Shown here: positions 19,237-26,968 of the stretch, one piece after another
Position numbering within the stretch: position 1 is the first letter of the stretch
How the letters are laid out: every line of letters begins with the position of its first letter
NCBI RefSeq assembly: GCF_001746295.1
Contig: NZ_MJAH01000001.1
Location: 1,461,783-1,519,574 of the forward strand
DNA length: 57,792 nt
Reading direction: 5' to 3'
From: Streptomyces sp. LUP47B
GTDB taxonomy: Bacteria > Actinomycetota > Actinomycetes > Streptomycetales > Streptomycetaceae
Program-made: the position numbers and the translations under genes
Notes under the pieces: generated by a model
Seen by the model: the letters and a program-made list of their open reading frames with translations, nothing else
What the model was told of the DNA's origin: nothing
The model's database searches: none

Positions 19237-21408
19237 ATGTTCCGAAGTATTGGCAACGCTGTCGTCCGGCATCCCGTCTGGACGATCGTTGCATGGTTAT
19301 TCGCTGCGGTGGCGATCGTCGCCACCGCCCCGAGCCTGCCCTCGAACAGTGACGAGAGCAGTTTCCTCCCCAAGAGTTACGAGTCCATCAAAGCGGCGGA
19401 ACTCCAGGAGAGGGCGTTCCCCAGCGCCTTCACCCCGTCCGCGATCGCGCTGTACCAGCGCACCGACGGCGGCAAGCTGACCGCCGCCGACCAGAAGGAC
19501 GTCGCCCGGATCACCTCCGAGCTCGGCAAGAAGAAGATCGACCAGGTGCAGAAGGTCGTCCCCGGCCAGCCGTCCTCGGACGGCAGGTACGCCCTGACCC
19601 TGGTCCAGATGGACAGCAAGAACGCCGGTCAGCCCAAACAGGCCGACGCGGCCGAGGTGTTGCGCGAGGACGTCAAGCAACTCGCCAAGGGCACGGACCT
19701 CGACGTCAAGCTCGGCGGTTCCGCCGCGCAGGCCCTCGACCAGCAGGACTCGTCCAAGCGTGGCGAGGCGCTGATCGGCATCGGCACCTTCGTCATCATC
19801 CTGGTGACCCTGCTGATCATCTTCCGGGCTCCGATCCTGGCCTTCCTGCCCCTGATCACGATCGGGTTGGTGTCGGCGATCGCCAACGGGCTGATCGCGT
19901 ACGCCACCAAGCTGTTCGACCTCCAGGCCAACAGCTCGATCTCGTCGATCCTGATCGTCGTGCTCTTCGGCGTGGGTACCGACTACTTCCTGTTCCTGAT
20001 GTTCCGCTACCGCGAACGCCTGCGCCTCGGCGACGAACCGAAGCAGGCCATGATCAACGCGGTCGACCGGGTCGGGGAGGCCATCGCCTCCGCCGCCGGA
20101 GCGGTCATCATCGCCTTCCTGGCGCTGGTCCTGTCGACGCTGGGCTTCCTCAAGCAGATGGGCCCGGCCCTCGCGATCGCGGTCACCGTCACCCTGATCG
20201 CGGGCCTGACACTGATCCCGGCGGTCGTCTCCCTCATCGGCCCGAAGGTCTTCTGGCCGTCCAAGTCCTGGCAACGCGAGCCGGAGAACGCCCGGTTCGC
20301 CGCTCTGGGCCGCGGCGTGCGGAACCGTCCGGCGCTCACCGCCGCGCTCTCCGGGCTCGTCCTGGTCGCGCTGTCGCTGGGGACGTTCGGCTACAACGCC
20401 ACCTTCGACCTGGCATCCGGCTCCATGCCGAAGACCAAGGAGTCGATGGTCGTCCAGGACGAGATGCAGAAGGCGTACTCGGCGGGTGCCGCCGCGCCGA
20501 CCGACGTCTATCTGTCCAGCACCGACGGCAAGCCGATCGACACGACGGTCTCCGACGCGTACGTGAAGAAACTCGGGGCCGTGGACGGCGTGGCGAACGC
20601 TCGCCGGGCGCAGACGAACAAGGAGGGCACCACCGTCGACTTCACCGTCACCCTCAAGTACGAGGCGTCGACGGACAAGGCCATCGAGGCGGTGGGCCGG
20701 GTCCGCGACGTCGCGCACGCCAACGCCCCGGAGGGCACCGAGGCCCTGGTCGGCGGCATGTCCTCGATCTTCAAGGACATCGACACCGCGGTCAACCACG
20801 ACTACCGGACGGTCTTCCCCGTCGCCGCCGTGCTGATCATGCTCATCCTGGGGCTGCTGCTGCGCAGTGTGGTCGCCCCCTTGTACCTGATGGCGTCGGT
20901 GGGCCTCGGCTTCGGCGCGACGCTCGGTGCCACGGTCTGGATCTTCCAGGAGGGCCAGGGGCACTCGGGCCTGATGTTCATGCTCCCGGTGATCATGTAT
21001 CTCTTCGTGGTGGCCATCGGCACCGACTACAACATCCTCATGATCGCCCGGCTGCGGGAGGAGGCCCGCGAGGGCCGCGAACCACGCGAGGCAGCCGGTA
21101 TGGCGCTGCGGCACGCCGGTCCCACGGTGGCCGCGGCGGGCTTCATCCTGGCGGCGACCTTCGCCACGATGATGCTGGCCGGCAACGCCCTGCTGACGGA
21201 GATGGGCTTCGCGGTCTCCTTCGGCATCGCCGTCGCCGCGTTCGTCATGGCGATGTTCTTCACGCCCAGCCTCACGGCCCTCATCGGCCACGCGGCCTGG
21301 TGGCCGGGGCACGCGGACCGGGCGAAGGAACCGCCGGCCGCCCCCGCACCGGTCTCCGGTGGCGGCCGGGACACGGTGGTGCAGGATCCGGCCGGTCGCC
21401 GCAACTGA
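19237..21408 (+). CDS. MMPL/RND-family membrane transporter
   Basis: A 723-residue polytopic membrane protein with the MmpL layout: TM1 near residues 15-32, a large extracytoplasmic loop (35-170), five clustered helices (180-340), a second loop (400-530), and five more helices (550-700). The paired family motifs are present: GVGTDYFLFLMFRYRERLR near 245 and AIGTDYNILMIARLREEAR near 590, with the proton-relay Asp-Tyr pairs. The ATG at 19237 follows GGAGGA by eight bases and gives MFRSIGNAVVRHP; an upstream frame extension is rejected. Such proteins export lipids or drugs; the cargo cannot be read here and no regulator gene is adjacent on the same strand. A strong hairpin follows the stop. Confidence 0.94.
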   Translation: MFRSIGNAVVRHPVWTIVAWLFAAVAIVATAPSLPSNSDESSFLPKSYESIKAAELQERAFPSAFTPSAIALYQRTDGGKLTAADQKDVARITSELGKKKIDQVQKVVPGQPSSDGRYALTLVQMDSKNAGQPKQADAAEVLREDVKQLAKGTDLDVKLGGSAAQALDQQDSSKRGEALIGIGTFVIILVTLLIIFRAPILAFLPLITIGLVSAIANGLIAYATKLFDLQANSSISSILIVVLFGVGTDYFLFLMFRYRERLRLGDEPKQAMINAVDRVGEAIASAAGAVIIAFLALVLSTLGFLKQMGPALAIAVTVTLIAGLTLIPAVVSLIGPKVFWPSKSWQREPENARFAALGRGVRNRPALTAALSGLVLVALSLGTFGYNATFDLASGSMPKTKESMVVQDEMQKAYSAGAAAPTDVYLSSTDGKPIDTTVSDAYVKKLGAVDGVANARRAQTNKEGTTVDFTVTLKYEASTDKAIEAVGRVRDVAHANAPEGTEALVGGMSSIFKDIDTAVNHDYRTVFPVAAVLIMLILGLLLRSVVAPLYLMASVGLGFGATLGATVWIFQEGQGHSGLMFMLPVIMYLFVVAIGTDYNILMIARLREEAREGREPREAAGMALRHAGPTVAAAGFILAATFATMMLAGNALLTEMGFAVSFGIAVAAFVMAMFFTPSLTALIGHAAWWPGHADRAKEPPAAPAPVSGGGRDTVVQDPAGRRN

Positions 21409-21420
21409 CGGCGGTCTCAC

Positions 21421-21464
21421 GGGGCGGCGTCCGCCGGGCCGCATGGCTCGGTGGACGCCGCCCC
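21421..21464 (+). terminator. Strong intrinsic hairpin after the MMPL gene
   Basis: Arms GGGGCGGCGTCC (21421-21432) and GGACGCCGCCCC (21453-21464) pair perfectly. The loop can itself pair (GCCGGGCC with GGCTCGGT) around GCAT, giving about 20 base pairs. It lies 12 bases after the MMPL stop. There is no U-tract, as is usual in Streptomyces. Confidence 0.75.
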
Positions 21465-21542
21465 GTCCGGCACACCGCCGGGCCGGACACGATCGGTGTC
21501 TGCCACCCTGGCCCCCGCGCCGAACCCGGCTCCCGTCAGTCC

Positions 21543-21671
21543 CGGTTGGTCGCGTTCCGGACGCACCGGATCGGCCGGCTCGGGCTGCCGGGGGTGCCGT
21601 ATCTCGGGACCTTCCCGGAGACCGACGTACGGCCGTACTCGGTGGACGCGCGCATGGACGGCGTTCCTCGG
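21543..21671 (+). pseudogene. Remnant of a DUF2071 (YqjF-like) gene
   Basis: About 43 codons read LVAFRTHRIGRLGLPGVPY followed by LGTFPETDVRPYSVDA, which matches the conserved core of actinobacterial DUF2071 proteins as I recall it. There is no start or ribosome binding site, no N-terminal third, and the frame loses similarity after ARMDGVP. It is an internal fragment of a deleted gene between the MMPL terminator and the glycerophosphodiesterase promoter. Confidence 0.65.
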
Positions 21672-21700
21672 ACATTCACGCCCGGATCACGTCCGAGGGG

Positions 21701-21728
21701 TTGAACCGAACCGCGTCCTCATTAGCGT
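21701..21728 (+). promoter_or_regulatory. Candidate sigma-HrdB promoter of the glycerophosphodiesterase gene
   Basis: TTGAAC (21701-21706), 16-base spacer, TAGCGT (21723-21728). It would give a ~30-base leader containing the AGGAG ribosome binding site at 21749-21753. Confidence 0.45.
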
Positions 21729-21763
21729 CTGTGGGCGTCCCGACCCATAGGAGTGAGGTGTCG

Positions 21764-22831
21764 ATGTCCTCAAGACGTGTCCTCGCCGGCCTGGCGCTGG
21801 TTCCGGTGCTCGCGCTGTCGGCCGCCACGCCCGCGATCGCGTACGACGGCAACCAACTCCCGAAGTCCAAGCCGCACTTCGACCTCCAGGCCCATCGCGG
21901 CGGCATCGGCATGACGACCGAGGAGTCCCTGGAGGGCTTCGGCAAGGCGATGCGCCTCGGGGTGTCCACGCTGGAGCTGGACACCCATGTCACCAGGGAC
22001 CGGAAGGTCGTCGTCAACCACGACCGGCAGATCAGCGCGGTCAAGTGCCGTGACACGGGGCCGGTGACGGCCGGCGACCCGATGTATCCGTATGTCGGCA
22101 AGTACATCAAGGATCTGACGCTGGCTCAGATCAGGACCATGGACTGCGGTTACCAGCAACTGCCCGGCTTCCCCGAGCAGGAGGTGGTCAAGGGCTTCCG
22201 GATGGTCGAGTTGAGGGACGTCCTGAACCTGGTCAGGAGTTACCGCGCCAAGCAGGTCAAGCTGAACATCGAGACGAAGGTCGAGGCGGGAGCACCCGAA
22301 CAGACCGCACCGCGCGCGCTGTTCGTACGGCGGGTCTACGAGGAGATCCACCGCTCGGGCATCGAGAACCAGGTCACCATCCAGTCGTTCGACTGGGGCG
22401 CGCTGAAGGCGATGCACCGACTGGCCCCGAAGTGGCCCCTCGTCGCGCTCACCAACTACGACTTCCTCCAGGTCGGCCTGCCAGGCGCCTCCCCGTGGCT
22501 CGGCGGGATCGACGCCGACGACTACGGCGGCGACTTCGTCAGGGCGGCCGCCACGATCCCCGGCGTCAGGGCCCTCTCCCCCAACTACGGCTTCCCGCAG
22601 AGCGGCAAGGTCGGCGACCCCGGCTTCCGCTTCTACGCCGACCGGACGATGGTCCGGGAGGCGCACGCCCGGGGCCTGAAGGTCGTCCCGTGGACCTGCG
22701 ACGACCCCGCCACCGTGGAGGCGCTCATGGACATGGGCGTGGACGGGATCATCACCAACTACCCGAATCACATACGGCAGATCATGGCCGACCGCGGAAT
22801 GCCGCTGCCGAGGGCGTACCGGCCCCGCTGA
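21764..22831 (+). CDS. Secreted glycerophosphodiester phosphodiesterase
   Basis: A 355-residue exported GDPD-family enzyme that hydrolyses glycerophosphodiesters (deacylated phospholipid headgroups, possibly teichoic acid) to glycerol-3-phosphate. The Sec signal peptide ends around ATPAIA (residue ~26). Catalytic signatures: AHRGG near 46, ELDTHVTRDRKVVVNHD around 72-88 (metal-binding Glu/Asp and catalytic His), IETKVE near 170, and a C-terminal WTCDDP...DGIITNYPN. The ATG at 21764 with AGGAG upstream is followed directly by a proper signal sequence. It has its own promoter-like sequence; phosphate starvation control is plausible, but I saw no clear PHO box. Confidence 0.94.
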   Translation: MSSRRVLAGLALVPVLALSAATPAIAYDGNQLPKSKPHFDLQAHRGGIGMTTEESLEGFGKAMRLGVSTLELDTHVTRDRKVVVNHDRQISAVKCRDTGPVTAGDPMYPYVGKYIKDLTLAQIRTMDCGYQQLPGFPEQEVVKGFRMVELRDVLNLVRSYRAKQVKLNIETKVEAGAPEQTAPRALFVRRVYEEIHRSGIENQVTIQSFDWGALKAMHRLAPKWPLVALTNYDFLQVGLPGASPWLGGIDADDYGGDFVRAAATIPGVRALSPNYGFPQSGKVGDPGFRFYADRTMVREAHARGLKVVPWTCDDPATVEALMDMGVDGIITNYPNHIRQIMADRGMPLPRAYRPR

Positions 22832-22893
22832 CGGAGTCGAGCCGCCGGAACATCCCGGGTCGAAGCGCACGGAGCTCTCTTGACGTTCCGCTG

Positions 22894-22932
22894 GTGACCG
22901 GCCACAATCCGGGGGTGAATGTGACCGGTCAC
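22894..22932. promoter_or_regulatory. Two palindromes over the LacI gene start, candidate autoregulatory operators
   Basis: GTGACCGGCCAC (22894-22905, one mismatch) and GTGACCGGTCAC (22921-22932, perfect) lie 27 bases apart. TTGACG (22880-22885) and CACAAT (22903-22908), spaced 17, form a promoter whose start would fall on the GTG at 22915. The first palindrome lies between -35 and -10, the second just after the start, a usual layout for self-repression. Confidence 0.5.
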
Positions 22933-23946
22933 ACCCGCAGTGCGGCGAGCATCCGGGATGTCGCCGCGGCCGCCGGCGTTTCCTACCAGACCGTCAGCCG
23001 GGTGATCAACGGCCACCCCAGCGTCAAGGAGTCGACGCGGGAGCGGGTTCTCGCCGCCGTCGACGAGCTGGGCTTCCGGCGCAACGCCACCGCGCTCGCC
23101 CTGGCCAGGGGCCGCAGCAGGGCCGTCACCGTGCTCACCGCCAACACCACGCACTACGGGTACGCCTCGATCCTCCAGGGCGTCGAGGAGGCAGCGCGCG
23201 CGGCAGCGTACTCGGTGGGTGTTGGCGTCCTCGAATCGGCCGACGAGGCCGCCGTCACCGTAGAGGTGCAGCGTGCCGCCGACGCGGGCGGCGGGCTGAT
23301 CGCGATCGCTTACGATCCCGCGGGCGTTCGGGCCCTTGAGGCGGTCCCGGCCGGGCTGCCGGTCGTCGGCGTCGTCGAGACCCCGGCGAGCGCGCCCACC
23401 GGCGACCGGCCGTGGGTGTGGACCGACGACCGCGAGGCCGCCTACGAGGTGACCCGGCATCTGCTGTCCCTGGGCCACGAGAGTGTGCACTACGTCGCCA
23501 TTCCCTCCAGCACCCGTCGCACCAGCGCCCGCACCGGCGGCTGGCGCCGGGCACTGAAGGAGGCGGACGCTCCGGAACCCCCTCCCGTGCAGGGCGGTTG
23601 GGGCCCCGCCGACGGCCACGCGGCGGGCCTTGCACTCGCCCGGGATCCGTCCGTCACCGCGATCCTGTGCGGCAACGACGACCTCGCCGTCGGTGTGCTG
23701 CGCGCCCTGCACGAGGCCGGCCGCTCGGTGCCGGGCGAGGTCAGTGTTGCCGGGTTCGACGACGCCCCGCATTCCGCCTATCTGACGCCGTCCCTCACGA
23801 CCGTACGCCTGGACTTCACGGGCCTCGGCCGAGCCGCGTTCGCCCTGCTGCACGGAGTACTGGAAGAGTCCGCGCCGATCGCCCCGCGTCCGCTCTCCGT
23901 GCCGGAACTGGTGGTCCGGGAGAGCACGGGGCGGCCGCCCGCCTGA
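22915..23946 (+). CDS. LacI-family transcriptional regulator
   Basis: A 343-residue repressor: helix-turn-helix at residues 11-32 (SIRDVAAAAGVSYQTVSRVI), hinge to ~62, then a periplasmic-binding-protein-like sensor domain with DPSVTAILCGNDDLAVGVLRAL and VSVAGFDDAPHSAYLTPSLT. The GTG at 22915 is chosen because of the promoter spacing; a GTG two codons later is equally possible. No transport or sugar-enzyme gene is adjacent, so its target is unclear apart from itself. Downstream comes the hairpin repeat array (24012-24475). Confidence 0.93.
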   Translation: MNVTGHTRSAASIRDVAAAAGVSYQTVSRVINGHPSVKESTRERVLAAVDELGFRRNATALALARGRSRAVTVLTANTTHYGYASILQGVEEAARAAAYSVGVGVLESADEAAVTVEVQRAADAGGGLIAIAYDPAGVRALEAVPAGLPVVGVVETPASAPTGDRPWVWTDDREAAYEVTRHLLSLGHESVHYVAIPSSTRRTSARTGGWRRALKEADAPEPPPVQGGWGPADGHAAGLALARDPSVTAILCGNDDLAVGVLRALHEAGRSVPGEVSVAGFDDAPHSAYLTPSLTTVRLDFTGLGRAAFALLHGVLEESAPIAPRPLSVPELVVRESTGRPPA

Positions 23947-24011
23947 GCCGCGTGTGCTGGTCGGCACCGGAACAGACGGCACGGGCCAAGCGGTGCGGGA
24001 GGCGAGGGTCT

Positions 24012-24095
24012 CAGGGCGCCGCCGAGGACGTAGACGCGCGTGCCGCGAGCGGGCGGCCGATGGGCTGCGGGTCCGGCACCAACGAAGTACCGGAC
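24012..24095 (-). pseudogene. NRPS adenylation-domain fragment (inside each repeat copy)
   Basis: On the minus strand each repeat copy reads LVPDPQLIGRPL, then after a one-base deletion GTRACVLGGAL (GTRVYVLGGAL in copy 1). This matches the A-domain segment [20 protein letters not shown] of the NRPS in this window at 5763-5845. By eye about 80 aligned bases are roughly 84% identical. All copies share the same missing base, so the fragment decayed before it was amplified. The rest of the unit shows no A-domain similarity. Confidence 0.7.
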
Positions 24096-24475
24096 CGCGA
24101 CCGTCAAGCGCGCCACGGACACGTTCCCGGTCAGCGACGCGACCGGCGCCGGACGGAAGCGATGGGCAAGCCTGCCGGGCGGGCCCGTCACAGGGCGCCA
24201 CCGAGGACGCAGGCGCGCGTGCCGCGAGCGGGCGGCCGATGAGCTGCGGGTCCGGCACCAACGAAGTACCGGACCGCGACCGTCAAGCGCGCCACGGACA
24301 CGTTCCCGGTCAGCGACGCGACCGGCGCCGGACGGAAGCGATGGGCAAGCCTGCCGGGCCCCGTCGCAGGGCGCCACCGAGGACGCAGGCGCGCGTGCCG
24401 CGAGCGGGCGGCCGATGAGCTGCGGGTCCGGCACCACCGAAGTACCGGACCGAGACCGTCAGGCGCGCCACGGGC
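24012..24475. repeat. 2.6 tandem copies of a 176-179 base unit, each with a strong hairpin
   Basis: Copies begin CAGGGCGCC at 24012, 24191 and 24367. Copies 1 and 2 are nearly identical; copy 3 stops after ~110 bases. Each carries the hairpin GGTCCGGCAC/GTACCGGACC (24070-24096, 24249-24275, 24425-24451) with a 7-base loop; the loop changes from CAACGAA to CACCGAA in copy 3 while the stem stays intact. On the minus strand the C·A mismatch becomes a G·U pair. The array fills the gap between two convergent genes (LacI regulator and SDR), so three successive hairpins could end transcription from both sides. Confidence 0.9.
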
Positions 24476-24523
24476 ATGCGACGCCGGACGGGCAGCGTCG
24501 CTGCCGCCGCCGTCCTTCCGGGG

Positions 24524-25267
24524 TCACCAGGGGACCACGCCCTCGTCGTCGAAGAAGCCGCCGCGCGGTCCGTCGTCCGGCAGGGTGGCGAGCCGGACGG
24601 CGATCGCCGCGCCCTGCTCGGGTGTCCGCGGTGCGTTGAAGCCGGTGAAGTCGGTCGCCACATAGCCGGGGCAGCAGGCGTTCACGATGACGTTCGTATC
24701 GGCGAGCCTGCGGGCGTACTGCGCCGTGACGCTGTTGAGCATCGACTTCGACGGTGCGTACGCGGCCATGATCGGTCCGGTCTGCAGCGTCAACGAGCCC
24801 ATGCTGCTCGACACGTTGACGATGCGCGGTGAGTTCGCGCGGCTGAGCAGCGGGAGCATCGCGTTCGTCACCCGGACGACCCCGAGGACGTTGGTGTCGA
24901 GGACGGTGCGGACGACGTCGAGGTCGAGCGTCGTCGGATCCTGCGTGCCGTTTTCGATGGCGCCGGAGACGCCCGCGTTGTTGACGAGCACGTCGAGCCG
25001 ACCTGCCGTCCGCTCGACGGTCGCCGCCGCCGCGGCGACGCTGTCGTCGGAGGTGACGTCGAGGGCGACACCGAACGCGTCGACGCCCGCGGCCCGCAGT
25101 TCCTTGACGGCCTGCTCGCGCCTGGAGTCGTCGCGGGCTCCCACCGCGACCGTGAAGCCAAGGGTCCCGAGACCCTGTGCGATGGCGAAACCAATTCCCT
25201 TGTTCGCGCCGGTGACCAGCGCGGTCTTCATGTCGTTCACGCCATCCATGCTGGGCGAGCCGTTCAT
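24524..25267 (-). CDS. Short-chain dehydrogenase/reductase
   Basis: A ~247-residue classical SDR. The NADP-binding TGANKGIGFAIA is near the N-terminus, NNAG in the middle, and Ser-Tyr-Lys catalytic residues in VNVSSSMGS and YAPSKSMLN. CCPGYVATDF is typical of the carbonyl-reductase-like group. In-frame starts exist at 25267, 25249 and 25231 (MKTALVTG); none has a clear Shine-Dalgarno sequence, so the true N-terminus is uncertain. It is divergent from a LysR gene, with an inverted-repeat LysR box between them, so it is probably the regulator's target. The substrate is unknown. Confidence 0.9.
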   Translation of the reverse strand: MNGSPSMDGVNDMKTALVTGANKGIGFAIAQGLGTLGFTVAVGARDDSRREQAVKELRAAGVDAFGVALDVTSDDSVAAAAATVERTAGRLDVLVNNAGVSGAIENGTQDPTTLDLDVVRTVLDTNVLGVVRVTNAMLPLLSRANSPRIVNVSSSMGSLTLQTGPIMAAYAPSKSMLNSVTAQYARRLADTNVIVNACCPGYVATDFTGFNAPRTPEQGAAIAVRLATLPDDGPRGGFFDDEGVVPW

Positions 25268-25296
25268 TGACCGTCCAATATCGAACCGGTGCACTG

Positions 25297-25315
25297 TGAT
25301 ACTCACCGGGTATCA
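25297..25315. promoter_or_regulatory. LysR-type box TGATAC-N7-GTATCA
   Basis: Perfect six-base arms with a seven-base spacer, containing the T-N11-A pattern, midway between the divergent SDR and LysR genes. It overlaps the expected -35 of the LysR gene (TAGGCT -10 box at 25321-25326), consistent with self-repression and SDR activation. Confidence 0.7.
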
Positions 25316-25332
25316 GTCGGTAGGCTGTCCGG

Positions 25333-26196
25333 GTGGACGATCTCGAGACCCGCGAGCTTCGGTACTTCGTCGCCGTCGCCGAGGAACTGCACTTCGGGCG
25401 CGCCGCCCTTCGGCTCGGGATCGCGCAACCGCCGCTCTCCCGCGCGATCGCGAGGCTGGAGCGCCGGCTCGGCGTGCGGCTCCTCGACCGGGACCGTCGC
25501 GGAGTGGCGCTCACCGAGGCCGGCAGTGTGCTGCTCCGGGAGGCCGGAGCGGCCCTGGACGCGGTCGCCGCCGCCGCACGTCGAACGCGGCGTGCCGGGG
25601 ACCCGAAGCGACCGCTGGTGCTCGCGACGAAGGCCGGGGCATCCCACGAAGTGCTACAAAAGCTCCTCGACTCGGTGGCGAGCGACCCGCAAGCGCCACC
25701 GATCGAGATCCTCCTGTGCGAGGTCGGCGAGCAGGCACGGCTGCTCCGCGACGGGCACGCCGACGTGGCACTCATGCATCACCCGTACGACGACCTCGCC
25801 GGGTTCGACTCCGAGGACCTCTACGTCGAGGGCCAGGTCGCGATCGTGCCCGCCGGGCATCCGCTCGCGTCACGCGACCGGCTCACGCTGGCGGACCTGC
25901 AGGACGTGCCGGACCTGCCGATCGCTCGGTGGCCCCGGCTCGACGGGTCCTATCCCGACGGGCCGGGACCCGAGGTGCACACCCAGTCACAGCTGGCTCA
26001 ACTTGTGGCGCTCGGCAGGACGTTGCTCGTCATCCCTGCCTCCAGCCGGGCCTGGCAGTGGCCGGAACACGTCGCGGTGCCCGTCGTCGACGCGCCGGAG
26101 GTGACCACGGTGATCGCCTGGCCGCCGAGCAGTCGCTCCTTGGCGGTCGCGTCACTGGTCGGCGTCGCGGCCGACATGATCATGTCGGCGCCCTGA
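25333..26196 (+). CDS. LysR-family transcriptional regulator
   Basis: A 287-residue regulator. The helix-turn-helix lies at residues 5-64 (RELRYFVAVAEELHFGRAA, QPPLSRAIARLERRLG, VALTEAG) and the effector-binding domain follows (~90-280). The GTG start at 25333 is supported by a TAGGCT -10 box ending six bases upstream, which would give a leaderless transcript; there is no Shine-Dalgarno sequence. It is divergent from the SDR gene and its box lies between them. The effector is unknown. Confidence 0.94.
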   Translation: MDDLETRELRYFVAVAEELHFGRAALRLGIAQPPLSRAIARLERRLGVRLLDRDRRGVALTEAGSVLLREAGAALDAVAAAARRTRRAGDPKRPLVLATKAGASHEVLQKLLDSVASDPQAPPIEILLCEVGEQARLLRDGHADVALMHHPYDDLAGFDSEDLYVEGQVAIVPAGHPLASRDRLTLADLQDVPDLPIARWPRLDGSYPDGPGPEVHTQSQLAQLVALGRTLLVIPASSRAWQWPEHVAVPVVDAPEVTTVIAWPPSSRSLAVASLVGVAADMIMSAP

Positions 26197-26247
26197 CCCC
26201 GGCGGGGACGAAGCCGACGGCCCGCCCGGGACGGCCGCGCGCACTGA

Positions 26248-26895
26248 TCAGTGCCGGGCGTCCCACGCGGGCAGAACCGGCCTCGGCGCGGGACGGGTGC
26301 GCACCCATCCGTACAGGACCAACGAGCAGACCGCCGCCAGCGCACACCAGGTCGACACGAACTCCAGCCGCCACAGCAGCCAGCACACCAGCGCGCCCGC
26401 CCCGGTCAGTACTCCCAGTGCCGTGAGGCTGCGGTCGCCGGAGAGCAGCAGTGCGCCGACCGTGGCGATGAGGTAGCCCGCGACGAGCAGTTCCGCGTGG
26501 GGCAGTCCGATGACGTAGGCCATGGTGTGACCGCGGATCTCGGCCCGGACGGGGCGGGTGGCGAGAGCATGCGCGAGGAAGGCGGCGGTCACGACGCCCA
26601 CCGCCACCACCGCCGTCACCCGGCGTCCGTTTCTCCGTGGGACCGCGCACCACACGCCCCCCGGCACCCACACCGCGAGCACGGGCAGGGCGATGACGGC
26701 CCAGGCGACGGTGGCCGCGCCGGTCCCTCCGCCGGTGTGCCAGATCCGGGCCTCCACCAGTTGATGGGCGCCGAGCAGCAGGGGCAGCGCGGCCAGGGGC
26801 AGGTCTCCGGCACGGCGGGTCCGGGCCACGCAGACCGCCCCGACGGAGGCGATGGCCGTACCCGCCACGAGATCCGCTGTCGCACTCCAGCACAT
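26248..26895 (-). CDS. DUF6629-family integral membrane protein
   Basis: A 215-residue protein starting MCWSATADLVAGTAIASVG, a signature N-terminus of a small Streptomyces membrane family, with LPLLLGAHQLVEARIWH next. About six to seven hydrophobic helices cover most of the length (around 5-20, 33-50, 65-83, 95-112, 130-150, 158-175, 183-200). No function is established that I know of. The stop codon sits inside the palindrome GCACTGATCAGTGC (26241-26254), which may act in termination between this gene and the convergent LysR gene. The ATG at 26895 is the only good start. Confidence 0.8.
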   Translation of the reverse strand: MCWSATADLVAGTAIASVGAVCVARTRRAGDLPLAALPLLLGAHQLVEARIWHTGGGTGAATVAWAVIALPVLAVWVPGGVWCAVPRRNGRRVTAVVAVGVVTAAFLAHALATRPVRAEIRGHTMAYVIGLPHAELLVAGYLIATVGALLLSGDRSLTALGVLTGAGALVCWLLWRLEFVSTWCALAAVCSLVLYGWVRTRPAPRPVLPAWDARH

Positions 26896-26968
26896 GACAC
26901 CACCATGTCAGGTCAGGCCGTCGGCCGTCCGCTCCGCCACGACGCGGGGCGGGGCAGAGACGGGCCGC

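Noticed and set aside
19297..21675. 792-codon minus-strand frame opposite the MMPL gene
   Set aside because: Mirror frame, extremely rich in Asp/Glu/Gly/Arg, whereas the plus strand gives a perfect 12-helix transporter.
24012..24475. CRISPR or transposon ends in the 176-179 base array
   Set aside because: Units are contiguous, no spacers, no terminal inverted repeats, no transposase nearby; better explained as a tandem duplication of an A-domain scrap with hairpin.
26241..26254. GCACTGATCAGTGC as a regulator operator
   Set aside because: It overlaps the stop codon of the DUF6629 gene between convergent genes, so a role in termination is likelier; too short to score separately.
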